64,000 bases of DNA from Anisakis pegreffii (lineage: Eukaryota; Nematoda; Chromadorea; Rhabditida; Anisakidae), in assembly GCA_035041965.1 (NCBI GenBank), contig JAPYMA010001582.1, positions 186,001 through 250,000 of the forward strand. Direction: 5' to 3'. Shown in pieces: positions 49,701 through 62,506 of this stretch. Positions within the stretch are counted from its first letter, which is position 1. Each line of letters starts with the position of its first letter. Both the position numbers and the translations under genes were made by a program. The notes below the pieces were generated by a model. The model saw nothing but the letters and a program-made list of their open reading frames with translations, was not told the DNA's origin and did no database searches.

Positions 49701-52700
49701 GCTTGTGGATATTTTTTACTGGTTAATAAACCTTTTACAACTACTACAGTAAGTGGTGCGATTATGACAGACAAGTTGCTGTTATGGTGGCTTCATATGG
49801 TGAAGGTTGTCACTATCATAAAAACACAAACATTGAGTTGAACTTTAGAAATTGCTTTGAATATGACTGTTGATTGACATGATTTGTCTGTGCGGTTTGT
49901 TTCTTGTTCACGAATATAATTACGAAAGGCGTGCTGATTTCAACTAGCCAACAGTGTAAGTTCAAGTAAATATCACACGCTATGTCGTTTCATAAGCATG
50001 AACTCATTCTGTCAAATGCACCCATTCATATACCTTGCTCACAAACAAGTTGGCTCTAATAATACGTAAGTAAACTTTGCTGTATTGCTCAAAATTTTTA
50101 CATAAATAAAAGTGTTCGAGCCGAAAATTTCTCACAATAGCAGTGCCGAAGTGGAAAGTTTTCGATTCGATCGTTTCATGAACTTTATGTTCCTTTGAAA
50201 TTTCCGTCTGATGAAAAAAATTTCTTTTGAAAAAAAAATTCCCACTTCAAAACCTTGCAACTTTGAAAATTCGGCAACATGTTTTTTGTCAAAATATTCC
50301 TATCGCTCGTTCAATGCTCTTTTGATTCGTTGATTGACGTCAATCATTTTCGTATTGTTCAATTGGCTTGCTTTCACTTCCACATTGCATCTGAATGCTT
50401 GTGCTCAATGGAAGCCCACTGAAAACATGCGGCTTCGATGCAATTCGCGTGGAAGAAATGTTCTTGTCGACCTTCTGATGAGATCAATTCCCAGCTGGTC
50501 GTTCTTTGCATCGATCAATTCGAGGAATTTCAACGAATTATGACGAATTCATGGTAATCCGAGTACACAGCAGGCACGTTCATTCTGTGAACTAAAAGTA
50601 ATTATTCGTTGCCATTTCAATTGTGAATACAATCCGGTCGGAAGCTGTCTTAATCACAAACTCGTAGGCAGTTTGGAATTAAAATTATTCTGCTTCCATG
50701 GCTCCGAAACTGACTCGAGAGGAACTAATGAATTGTGACGAGCGGAAAATTAACACCAAATAGTACTTGAATTCAGGACGCTAGGATGCTAAACTGTGAG
50801 ATATCATTTAAATAATAATGAAGTTCACATTTGTTTTAGGTGTTCAAAAGTCACTTTGATTTTTGAGAATCTACTACTGTCCGTTTAGGTTTAGGTTGTT
50901 TTTTTTTTGAAATATGAATCTTTCATGGCCTGGAACATTTTCGCGGATCACTGAATCTGCGAATTCATCAACAAATTGCTTTGAAAGTTCGCATTTTTTG
51001 CTCTCCGTCTCTTTCCCTTTCTTGAGAGCATTTTCACATTAAAAATTCGAGAAATGTCCTAATGAATAACTCCTCAAACAGCCTTTTTTATTGTTTTATT
51101 AATCATAAGTTGAAATTCTTCAAATAATTCCGAATATATACTCTCCGAGTTTGTAATTTTATAGACTTTGAAAATTAATTCCAAGTAATGCTAAATTCCT
51201 AACGAAGTGCATTTGAGAATACTCTTTTTTTTTTGCTCATGTCGCTCATCTGATCAACTAATCATAAGGAGATATTCAGAAACAAAAGTTGATGTGCCGA
51301 TGGCAACATCAGTTTAATTCTGCCCAAACAAATTGCATCTGAAAGTAAATTGAAGTCTTTCTATCATTCTGCATGTTGTTCGTGTGCAAAATCAACTCGT
51401 TAGAATGCTGAAAATTGGTGAAGTTCCGAAAAACTCTGAAAATTTACTCAACTCCAGAAAAAAATTCCGCATATCATCTCATGTCCTGCCTTCTGAATTC
51501 TCAGCAATAATGATATCGTTTGCTGCAAACTTGCGCTAATATCTTTTTCAGTAGAGAGTGTGCCGCCTTCTTTGCAGTTTTCAATATGATCAACAGATCC
51601 TTCAGTTCGATTTCATATTTATTGATCGGGATCAATGATTTATTACGATATCCGATTTAAAAATTCTTCGGACTGCTTTATTCAGGCCTTTTTATCAATA
51701 ATCCCACGATTCCGTTCCAAAAAAGCCCGTTGTTGCTGTTCTAGATGGAATAGATTGTCTTTCTAAAGCACCTTAACACTTGAACAATAGAACAAACAGT
51801 AATTTCAAGTGAACAGCACGAAGAAACTCAACTGATGGGGATGTTGAATGATTTATGCGGACAAATAATGACAATAATGAACCAATTCAGTGCTCAATTC
51901 GAAGAGCTTTCTTGAGAGATGATTTATTACGACGAAATAGTTGTGGTGATTTGTGAAAAAAGACTGATGTAATGGTGGAATGAAAAACTAAAATAATGGA
52001 TGTTAACCGGCAAACTCGTAAAACATTTCTTCCTCTAATCTTATTTCCGCCTCTGCAAGCTTCACAGAATCATTTGATTTCCTTCGTAGATGTATTCTAA
52101 CTTTTCTTTTGTTCCAATGTTGGTTCCATCAACATCCTCTAAACTAACCAAATACATTCAACTCGCTTTGTCGTTTCGGTTCAGCTTTTCGTAACATTTT
52201 AATCCTTAGTATAGCATATCCTCGATGCAGCACATTCTCAAAAAAAGTATCTTAAATTCACACCAATCGAAAGAGGTCATAGTTTCGAATGAACCCCACA
52301 CGTGTATCTCATCGTACAGTATGATTATAACCCAGCAATACGTACACCTACAGTTTATAATATCGAGGAAATTTCTTACGTGGCTTGCCTATTTCAAGTG
52401 AAAATCGTGCATTTGATGGTGTGATCGAGTCATTATTTCTAAAGGATGCAAGATACTCTTACAGACATGAAATGCCGAAAAAACTTTTCACTTGCAACTT
52501 CTAATTTATAGTTCTTACATTATAACTCAGATCTGTTGAGATAGATCATTTCCTGAGCTTCAATTCCAGAAATACAGCCGCATTTGTGAGCCTAATCGTT
52601 CATTATGATAATATTAGGAGCTGCATTTACGGTCAATTTTCACGTTCGTGTTTGCTCAACAAGCCTCATAGCTGTAGCTGCATTAAGTCGTGCTCCATTC

Positions 52701-52850
52701 GAGAGATGTACTGCTTAAAAATGTGAAACTAGACTTCATTAGGTGCTTTCACAATTGTTTTCCCTTGTGATCTGTACAATTTTTTTCGTACATTCGCGTT
52801 TAATCAGTCTTGTCGATTCGACCAATGAATATCTATCTTATCACAAACTT
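46800..52850. other. Gene-poor block upstream of the GPCR gene
   Basis: AT-rich sequence with a short GC-rich patch at about 47905-47952 and simple trinucleotide-like tracts near 47625 and 48400. An ORF at 50334-50543 has a hydrophobic start but no ATG, and its antisense strand is open too. A 43-codon minus-strand frame follows an acceptor near 51445. No gene is supported. Confidence 0.4.
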
Positions 52851-52906
52851 GACTGAATTTGCATCTGAAGTTTCAGCATGATGGACAAGCAAATGTGACG
52901 TCTGCA

Positions 52907-55900
52907 ATGAACGCTCTCGACCAGTGCCAAACGGTTATTGTGCAGCTTCCTGCTCAAAGTGTTGTATACGAATGGCTGTACGGGATTCATGCCTTCTACC
53001 GTCCCATTCATACATACCTGTCCATTTTTATGTGTGCTATTGGTACATTGTGTAATTTTTGTAATATTGTTGTATTGACGAGGTGAGTAGTCTTTCACTG
53101 CTTTCACTGTTTTACCTCAAATTTCGTACAGTTTCACGTGCTGATCTCTACTCGGCAAATTTTTTGCTGCCAATCAGCTGAAGGAGCATTGCGGTGCCAG
53201 CTCGCTTTTTCACTGCAGAAGCCAACTTCTAGACAAGAAAGCCTCTGATAGTGGGTGTATCCGATTTTAGCCGGTCACCTTGGACGTTTACAAACAAAAA
53301 ACTATCTTTTCAAAATGATAATCACTACCATTCTGTAAAGTCAAACTTTTTGGTGCATCAGTGTGAGGGTCTGCATCAGTTCCGTATTTGAAAAGAACCT
53401 CATATTTCTGAGTAAATTGCTTGCTCTACATCGTATCAATCGATTGTGGAACAGAAAATGTTCAACGCGAAAAAACTGCAACAGGAAATTCTAGAAGAGA
53501 GAGCGAAGAGACCAGAGAATTTTTCGGGTTGAATCTCATATCACTCAAACGGATGTCATCATGCTTCTCTTTAAAGCACTTCTTGAATCTTTCAAAAGCA
53601 ATCTGATTTTCAAGTGCCATTCGAATTAGGAAAAATGCTGATGAGCAGACTTCCTTGCAGAAAAACCAAATAAACATTGGCTGATAATGTGAAGTTTCAA
53701 ACGAAAAAAATCATTCCAATGGAGTTTTTCGTGATTGACAGCAGCTGAGACGTTAATGCAATTGCCCTCAACGCTTTTCAATCAGTTGCGTCCATTATAG
53801 CGTAAACAAAATGCTCACATGAGACTCAATTCTCATAGGCGTAAACTCTATCATTCCGCGATCATCGTGTAATCTTATGATCTCTTCAAGCGTCCAAACC
53901 ACCGAAATGCAAAACACGCATTTGTTTCATCATCAGTAACAATCCTCTTAAACTGATTGAATCTCGAATTCACTGCGTAAATTGAGGACTTGATTCATTC
54001 CGTTCCCAATGTGATTGCCTAAACAACTCAATATTTTGTGAATTCATTCCCTTTCTCAATGAAAATTCACTTCTAGTCCAAATTCTCACCGCATACAACT
54101 AACTTATTCACTTTATCACATTTGATCAGTTTAGAACAGTGTTGTTTTTGGTCTAAAACAAAGCATCGAAGATTGAGAACGTCGAAAGTTTCCACAAAAA
54201 TCAATTTGATTTCATCTTCGAGTCATCAGTTTCGACGATTAGACGAAATCATTTTAAGAAAACAAAAACTCACAGAACCAAACACGAAGACGGATTTGAT
54301 TTCATCTTTGCACTCACTATACGTTTCAAAATGCATTGAAATGATATTTGTGCAAATGTTGGAACTTCGAATGAATTTTTTTTCAGTCACTTTTTCAGTC
54401 AATTTTTTCAATCACCAATTTTTCAACCACTCAAAGGACCGTTTCCTTTCAGGAAACAAATGCGTACACCAGTGAATATGATTCTGACCGCAATGGCATG
54501 CTGTGATACGGTTGTATTGTTCTCGAATTTAATCTACACAACACATTATACATTCGTCGCTTTTGCGAACTGTCATCCAAGACACTGGAGTTATGGATGG
54601 GCGATGTTCCTGATTGCTCACGCGCATTTGTCGTTGGTCGGGCATTCGAGCAGTGTTTGGCTTTCCGGTAGACTTCGTTTCATTTCTATCATTCGGTCAC
54701 TGCTTCGGGTTGTTGCCAATTGCCAACTAGTAACATTGATCCAGGAAAGAGCTTGGCATAGCATTTTTGCTGTGTCTTTTTGCATGTAAACGACCTCCCA
54801 GAGGATCAATAATTGCTCTCAGATGGTCAATAATAACGAGCAGAGTCATATTTTAAGTTCCACAATTTTATATGCCTTCCTGTTGCTGTTGAGAATACTT
54901 TGTTTGCTTAGCTGTGGTACTGACAATGTTAAAGAGGCACAATTCACAATCCGTTATAATAGCCAACTGATCGTGAATAAATAACAAACGAATAAATTAT
55001 CCAAATCACATGATGGCATTGTCATTCTCACTCAGCATTGTTATCGTAATATCTCTAGCAGTCATTAGGCACTATAAATAACGTGTGATGCTATTTCAGT
55101 GATGCTCGCCCTGATTCGCTATATGACCCTCCGTAGTCGAGGGAATATGAATGGCATTCAGGTTTGTCCGAGAAGAATTTCGTTTTCCTCATCATGAATA
55201 TAATCTCCTCTACTCTACAACCATCTGAAATGAACTCTGAAACTCTACATTCTGATGATAATCAAATTTTAATGAACAGCTCAAAAGCTCAAATTTCCAA
55301 ACGAAATTCTGTCATTGCAAAAAAATTGCTCTGCTAACGAACTCATTTATTCTTCTCAAATTCTCAATTAACACATTAGCCCATATAACGTTATCCTCCT
55401 CGCTGGATTGAATTTCCCTTATGAAAAGCCTTTATAGCAGTTTCGAAATCTGCTCTCTAAGTCTCGAATTTCCAGTTTTCATCTTTATACCGTTTGCATT
55501 ACGTTCAGCAAAAGCTGGCTTTATAATCAAGTATCAAATTCCTTCTGTTGGCAATTCATTTTTTGCCCACTCAGCCTATATTTACAAGCGATACCACATA
55601 ATTTGTCAGTACCAATTGATGAAAAGTGTTCTGATTTTCACATGGAATATTTTCGTAGATCAACTTTATTTCATCAATGTGCTTTAGAATAGATTAAAGA
55701 ACCAACCGCAACCGCTAATATTGTTTTAAGCAATCCGTTCTAATCTGATGCTAACAATCCGCACAATAATAACACCTGTTGACAATAACAGAGAGACAAA
55801 ACTCCATTCAGACTACTACAGTCAACTGCAAGCTGAATTGGCATAACAAAACATAGATCTGGGAACTTCTATATTTGCCCATTTCAAAAAAAAAATTCTA

Positions 55901-58900
55901 AAAACCATCCTGATTTTTACCGAATCTCTACCATAGCTCTACACATTAGCATGGTTTAGAAAAAATCATATCATGTTAAATCTTATTTGATATTCTCACA
56001 TCCTCAACGGTTCATTACCTTTTCGTCAGAAATGTCATTTCCTCATTATGATGAATAGCACCAATATGCTTTCGGACAGTGCATCATCTTCGATTAATAT
56101 TACAGCCTTATGATTAGTATCATTATAAATTCACTGATTTTGCAGATTGGTTTACGACACTCCTATATGGCCATTGGCTTTGTGGTGTTGTTTGTTGCCA
56201 TAATGAATGCACCAAATTTTCTCACCTATAAAATAATCGAAATGCGATTAAACGAAACGTGTGAAATCCAAGACGAGAGTGTTCGTTATGCACCAGCTTA
56301 TATCCCGGGTGTCTCAGATATGGCCGTTCAAGCTTATTGCCTTGTAGGTTTTCACTGCTGAAGAGTATTTCTGCATCTTGAATTTTTGACCAATAAGAGA
56401 GATATCCAAAGGTCGAGCATTCAATAAGCTTGTTCCGAGCATTGAAATATCGCTTTCAGGTTTTTCGTTTGGCTTTCTGGATATCTGGAACAGTATTCAA
56501 AGTGATTCCGTGCCTTTTGTTGACCTTGTTCGTTTGGTTGTTGATGAGGATTTTGAATGAAGTAAAGCAAAATCGAATGCGTCTGATGAAAAATAGTTGT
56601 CCACCAAGCAACAGTACCTCACTTAAGGTTCAACCGGATGAGTCTCTGCCCGGACGAAAATTCTCCAGGTCATCTTTCCGTCATATTCGTTTCAGACTTG
56701 CGATTAGCATTCTATTGAAATGAACACGAGCTATATACATCTGATAGATTCTGATGAAATCTTATCAAATCAATTCAAGCCAGCTTTCCTGCTTGATATG
56801 TTCTCAGTGATGAGCTGATAACTGATTCAACTGTAAGCTACCGTTCTAATCGGATGACAGTCTGTCATCTCTTTAAAACAGCTGTGTGGTACCCTCATGC
56901 GAATGACTTCATGCATTCAGAAATTGTTATCACTCAATTTCACCAGTGGTGCTGATTGTGTTGATAATCGTAATCAATAGTATTTCAGGCCAACATTCGG
57001 TCGAAGCAGTGAGCGTACCGACCGTACCACACATATGCTGCTGGCAATTGTGTTCGTCTTTTTAATCACTGAACTGCCCCAAGGCGTTATGGCGGTTCTA
57101 TCGGGCATGTTCTCAGAGGAATTTCGACGGCATATCTACAATAATCTCGGTGATATTCTGGATTTGCTGTCACTGTGCGGTGCATGCACAACATTCATCA
57201 TTTATTGCTCTATGAGTGGACAGTTCAGGAATGTAAGTTCCATTTCATTTGGCCATTCATCAAACAGCCACAATCCATATCTTATACTTGACTTTCACAC
57301 ATGCAACTTCCTGAGTTCTTCTAACTGCCATCATAATTGCTTTCTCAAATCTTTTTCAGGAGTTCCGACGTGTTTTTTTGCCGTCTTCATTCTCATGCTG
57401 TCCAAATCGATTACCACAACAGACAGGCGATCGTTTCAAGAAAATGTCATATTTGAGACCATCGGATGGTACCAACGGTAACCTGTCGACTGCTGAACGC
57501 AGTATAACAATGACGCTAGTTGGATCGGCTGCTTCAATACGTAAAGCACCTCAACAAAACAGTCACAGCAATGCTCACAGTCAAAACAATCACCATATTA
57601 AGAACGACCGAAATGACTATCTGTCTCCATCTATATGGTAAGGACCATTCATGTTCTCGCAACCAAACATGGTATACACTTTTAGCATTGCTGCGGTTCA
57701 AATTTTGTGATGATTTCCTCGAAAAGAAATATTCGAAACGTTGGTGTGCATCGGTGTTTATATAGCTATGCAAGCATTTATATCCATAGTATCTAGTTAT
57801 GGAATCCAACCGACAATCGGTCGGAAAACCCCGATAATTCCGGTCGGAATTCCGAAGGCTAGATTCCGAGTGAGCAATTTAGAAAGTCGGTGGGAATCCC
57901 GACTGTCGGAATGACGAAATGCCAACTCGGTCGGATTTTGATCGGCCGAAATTTCGCTCGAAGCCATCACTGAGAGAATCCCATCAACTGAAACAATAGC
58001 AGAAACATTCCTAATGACACTAGAGTATTGACAGTAGGATATTTCACGTTTAATTGTATCGTAGTCGCATGTTACAAATAGCCCATTAGCTCGATCGTTA
58101 CAATAGCTGAATCGTTACAATCAAATAGCCCATTTCATGTTTTAGATAAGACATACTTAAGTTAAGTGGTAGTTTTGAAATTTCTTATAAGTTAAACTGC
58201 ACAGTAATTGCAATGATCGAAATGAACAAATAACAAGTCGGATATATTTATGGGCTGAAATAACGCATTCATCGTATATTTTGAGACCATTTTAATTAGA
58301 TGGAAAAATACGAAATTTAATCCCATCAAATGATCAATTTTCTTCGGTTGTTTTCTTCAGTATCATAACACTTTTCCAGTAAAACTTCATTTAATTGGAT
58401 TCGATTTTTTTTCTGCACACACGAAATGAGATAATGAGACACAGCAGCGTAAACAGAATTTCTATAGTGAGCCAAACATTAATCCTTCACTCATTTCCTT
58501 CCCTGGTCAAGTGATGGTTAATTGAACAGATGCTTAGTCGTTCCGCTCTTAAATTGAAATTTCTCTCCAAAATGGAAAGAATCCAGCAAAAAAGTTCAGT
58601 TTTTCAGCAATTCCCAATTCCATTACCATTCTGTAATTGATTAATTTAAATTCCAGTAGGAATTCATTATCCGAAATGGCCACCACGATCGCGTCATCAT
58701 GCGATTCCAGTGAACTTTTATGCGCCTCTTCATCAAATCGTCGACCGGGCCAAACACCTGCGCTGCATCATTCTCCGTCAGCTACCACTGCATCCACTGA
58801 CTCGAATATTCCAAACCGCACACCAACTGCTATGAATTCGAATAACAGATTGATTGTAACAACACCACAAAATCCCTTGAAATACTCAAATCATGCGTTG

Positions 58901-59158
58901 AATTTGTCATCATCCATGCCACTAAGAGTTGCTGAAGATAACGACGAGGAAAAAATGGAATTATTAAGCGCCGATGATGATCACGATGAAGAGCACTACT
59001 CAAAAAACGTCGATTACACTGCGCTTCTGAATCAAAACCACAATGAGAGCGCGAACGTAGCAAACGTTCACAACTGTGAGCATGCTTCAAATCATAACGA
59101 TCAAATGAATCCAACAGCGATTAGTGACTATTTCGAGACAATTAATCGAGTCATTTGA
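52907..59158 (+). CDS. Rhodopsin-family neuropeptide GPCR, DMSR (myosuppressin/FMRFamide receptor)-like
   Basis: Eight exons (52907-53082, 54453-54667, 55100-55161, 56146-56343, 56460-56668, 56989-57232, 57360-57637, 58657-59158) join in phase to 628 codons, giving 627 residues. TM1 is followed by NIVVLTRKQMRTPVNMILTA, typical of this family. TM2 and TM3 follow, with LALIRYMTLRS in place of DRY. The TM4 to TM5 loop holds the expected Cys, TM5 is VIPCLLLTLFVWLLMRIL, and TM6 carries TTHMLLAIVFVF and TELPQGVMAVLSG. TM7 ends CTTFIIYCSMSGQFR rather than with NPxxY. These are hallmarks of nematode DMSR and fly myosuppressin receptors. The receptor should sit in the plasma membrane of neurons or muscle and bind an FMRFamide-like peptide (family knowledge). 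Its cytoplasmic tail of about 260 residues is Ser/Asn-rich with an acidic stretch; the last exon lies about 1 kb downstream but joins in exact phase (ATATG|T gives Cys). The N-terminus could begin upstream of this ATG. Confidence 0.88.
57785..57965. repeat. CGGTCGGAATTCCG-rich internally repetitive patch in the last GPCR intron
   Basis: Within about 180 bases the words CGGTCGGAA, GGAATTCCG, GGAATCCCG and TCGGTCGG recur in both orientations, and the patch is far richer in CG than the flanks. It resembles a degenerate repeat-element fragment. A related GAAATTTCGCTCGAA word recurs near 60450. Confidence 0.55.
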
Positions 59159-59402
59159 ATTGAGCATTTCAATCGGTTGATATCTGTGCGAAATTGAAGA
59201 ATTAGGAGCAATAATGTAAATGATAAGAATATCGCATTAACACCAAGTTTCATGATTTGACTTTATTCATAACAGCCATCAGAACAGATCTTAGAAATCA
59301 AAGTCCATGGTGATTGATTTGTGCATCTCATTATTGATCCGAAATCACCAAAATTCTAGACAGCCATATCGGTGATATCTTGAATGAATACACTCGAAAG
59401 AG

Positions 59403-59474
59403 ATTGATTCATCATAAGGATGTAGAAGATGAACTCATTGTAGAACAAAACGACAAAATCGAAAAATTTTTGAG
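59403..59474. repeat. 72-base dispersed repeat, copy 1
   Basis: Aligned with 60668-60739 without gaps, with about four differences. In the minus-strand frame this copy reads AQKFFDFVVLFYNEFIFYI. It lies about 250 bases beyond the GPCR stop codon. Confidence 0.85.
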
Positions 59475-59830
59475 CCATTCGAAATAACTGATAACTGATC
59501 GTATTGGTAGAATAATGTTGATTCGTGAATAAAGATTCAAAAATATTGTTGCGATATCAACCGTAATCTTGAATTGCTCCAATTTATTCCAAATAGCCAA
59601 CGGTGTCATACTCGTTTTGTTCATAATGCAGAACCAAAATTCTAACTATAAGTGTCAACCTAGCATCTCATTGCTCGCTCTTCCTCGTCCGCTCAAGCGC
59701 CAGAAATCGTCGAACGGGTTTTTTTTTCAATCTCCCAATTCATCTGTTGATCATGGATTTATGTAATTATCCTTGAATTATTTCCATCTTTTTGTATATA
59801 TTCTTTGTTCTAATATGTAATAAAACGTCG

Positions 59831-59832
<2 letters not shown>

Positions 59833-59900
<68 letters not shown>
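59833..59900. repeat. (ATT)n microsatellite
   Basis: About 22 uninterrupted ATT units (68 bases). A poly-Leu frame over it is an artefact of the repeat. Confidence 0.98.
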
Positions 59901-60667
59901 CAAATTGCATCGCTACTTTAGATTCTGTAATATCAATCTCGATTCTGCAGCTTTCTTCGCTTAATTATTGTTGTACGTTATCTTATCGTTTGAACACCAT
60001 TTGCAAGTGATCTTTAAGAGCAATTTTTAAAATATACTTCAGCAGATTCAAGCTTCCATATACAACTGATTTGAAATCGTTCTTGTGTAGCATATAAAAA
60101 TTCTGCTCCTAGTATTGCATTGAGTGTTTGAATTGATTGTTGTATAATTGAAACATGGAAATCAGTCGTCTCATGAATGATAATGTTTAACATTCATCTA
60201 ATGCACTGATAAATGCTATGATCGACTGAGGATGATCGGAATGATATTCGTTCACATAAACAATAAAAAAACTTTTGAAGCCAAACAGCAGTTCTATTAT
60301 CATTGGAGTGCAATATGCTTTCCCCACGTGAAATAATTTTCTGTTTTATGCTGGAACTGGAACAATAAGGATACAAAAAAAATTTCATCAATGCATCGGA
60401 ATTTTCGACATCTCTAAAACCGCGGATATGATTCCCGTCCGGGCGGAAAATTTCGCTCGAAATCGAGTGGTGCATCAGTGTCATTAAAACTGCTTAAAGT
60501 TCAATGTTTTTTGAACTCGTCTTAAAGGTCGTAGCACAAATAGAAATAATTACAATCAATACGATCAGCTTTGAAATGATTCATTTTCATACCCATGTGT
60601 ACCCATGCGATAGTGATGGTCATGAATGAAATAAGCACGAGCAATATGGGCACAGAATGCAATGTGC

Positions 60668-60739
60668 TTTGATTCATCATATGGATGTAGAAGATGAACT
60701 CATTGCAGAACAAAACAACAAAATCGAAAAATTTTTGAG
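60668..60739. repeat. 72-base dispersed repeat, copy 2
   Basis: This copy reads TQKFFDFVVLFCNEFIFYI in the same minus-strand frame. Here it continues as an 80-codon open frame with a second hydrophobic segment (LLVLISFMTITIAWVHMG). A 73-base intron candidate (GATC|GTATTG ... TTAAGCAG) can link it in phase to another open frame ending at 60194, so a minus-strand gene or gene relic encoding a membrane protein is possible here. Confidence 0.85.
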
Positions 60740-61330
60740 TAATAACAAATAATAACGCGATCGTCATTCCATGTTTTCATCCAGGAAAAGCAACTGCCGA
60801 ATCGTCAGATGAGTACAGAAACATGTTCTAGAATGGTACAACTAAAACAAACAAAATCATCAACCGTCATCGCATAAGATCTCCTCGGAACAATACGGGA
60901 ATGATATAAAAAGTTATCATGGACTAGCATTTTCCCGTAGTGTGCTCAATCAGTGAACGAAACGATAAGACGAGCAAACACTTTGCTGATAATGATACTG
61001 CATCCACCAATCAGGCATATTACTTATCAGTTGATTACAGCTCATGTGTTCATCAATAAATTCTTGCTGTAGAGTAGCAAAGTCCATGCTCAAAATCATC
61101 TCTATCCAACCAACCAACCTACAATCAATACTTCAATGACCTGTGCCATAGCAATATTGTAATTCAGTTGGTTTCTACTGTTTGTTGACTGTTATTGAAA
61201 CTGATAATAATTATTGCTGAAATGAAATTCGAGAGCTGATTAGAAAGCTCGACTGAAATTGATTTCCGCAAGCACAGAGTGTTCCCTTTGACCGTTTTTT
61301 GAAACATATTCGTTGCCACAGCTGGAATTG

Positions 61331-62008
61331 ATGGTCCTCGAATTAATGCTCCTCACAGTTATACTTATAATTTTTTTGATATTTTACGCAATTTATCTAT
61401 TTCGAAAGACTGCCGTCAGTAGTTCTACGGCTAACGAGAACGTTAACTCTCCTATGAGTTTTGTGAATGCTCGGAATCGTACAAATGAGAACAATTCAAG
61501 TGAGTTCGTTTTATTTGTTGAAAATTCTTAACTTTGCATCGATACATTAGCCTAGCACGTTCAGAATATTGAACGTAAGCCTTGTGAACTCTGCAGTCAA
61601 TTTATGACTACTTTGCTAGTTGATCGATGGTAGAACAAAGTGGAAGATTTTAGTTACGAATACATTGGGTCTCATTAATTTTATGCTACTGGCAAGCTCA
61701 TGAACATCTGTCATTCGTGTTGCGTTGAAACGTAATTTTACAATCACTTTAACAGTTTATGCATTCAGTAATCCGGAACGGAACGTATATTCTTATAGAA
61801 CGGTTCTCAAGTTGAATGGCAGTACTGATATGATATCACCCGAGTGGATTTTGATATGACATGAATTGTAGATGATAATGGGGATGGTTCATCAGCGAGT
61901 GTAGCACGAGTCTTTATACTGGACGTTCCACCGCAATATTCTGAAGTTGCACCGCCATCCTACGACTGGGTCTTGAAGCATTCAAATCATCGCCAACAAC
62001 CGTCATAA
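61331..62008 (+). CDS. Small single-pass membrane protein with two PPxY motifs
   Basis: Two exons (61331-61499 and 61872-62008) join through a GTGAGT donor and a TTGTAG acceptor in phase 1, giving 101 residues. Residues 2-24 form one strong membrane segment (LMLLTVILIIFLIFYAIYLF), followed by RK and a Ser/Asn-rich tail. The second exon encodes VPPQYSEVAPPSYDWVL, holding PPQY and PPSY in tandem, and ends HRQQPS. PPxY motifs bind WW domains of NEDD4-family ubiquitin ligases or YAP-type proteins (known), so a membrane adaptor or recruiter role is plausible but inferred. The ATG is preceded in frame by an acceptor-like GCCACAG, so trans-splicing or a further upstream exon is possible. I do not recognise a named orthologue. 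Confidence 0.65.
61763..61812. repeat. Direct repeat, copy 1, upstream of the PPxY exon
   Basis: ATTCAGTAATCCGGAACGGAA ... ATAGAACGGTTCTCAAG; the second copy is at 62100-62143. It lies in the intron between the two exons. Confidence 0.65.
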
Positions 62009-62099
62009 AAAGCAACTCTCGATCAGCAATCGCTGATTTCTGAAGAAACATTTCCAGTGAGAACACAACGAATGCTATCATGATGGATTTTCAGCGAAT

Positions 62100-62143
62100 A
62101 TTCAGTATTCCGGAACGTATGTCCTCATAGAATGGTTCTCAAG
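62100..62143. repeat. Direct repeat, copy 2, downstream of the PPxY exon
   Basis: ATTCAGTATTCCGGAACG ... ATAGAATGGTTCTCAAG. Shorter than copy 1 by a few bases; the two copies bracket exon 2 of the PPxY gene and are about 330 bases apart. Confidence 0.65.
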
Positions 62144-62506
62144 TATGCAGTTAAATTCAGTCGATTGCTCACTCGTCCCTCTGCTCATGGCCGATGACTT
62201 CTTCTAGTCGAAGATCCTCATACTGGTTCTGTGATCCTATCACGTTTTTGAATTTTGTAAGCCTCAATTTCACTTCAATTTCTGTATTGTACCTATTGTG
62301 AGAGTCAATTCATTCGTCTTGATGTACAGTTACAATTCAATTACAGTTCGCTCGGTAAAATTTGAAACAAACTGTCTCGTTGCAAACGAACATCATACAG
62401 TAGCATTTTTCGTTTCTTAGAGCAAAATTGCAAAACTCTGAAGAGGGTTGCAAAACTGATAATTTCATCTCGCTCCAGCTAAATTGACCGCCTTGATTAC
62501 TCGGTA

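Noticed and set aside
50334..50543. ORF with signal-peptide-like start and one mature Cys
   Set aside because: It begins with TTG directly after a stop codon with no acceptor, and the opposite strand is also open, so coding direction is undecidable.
59792..60010. ORF with a long poly-leucine run
   Set aside because: It is a translation of the (ATT)n/(TTA)n microsatellite.
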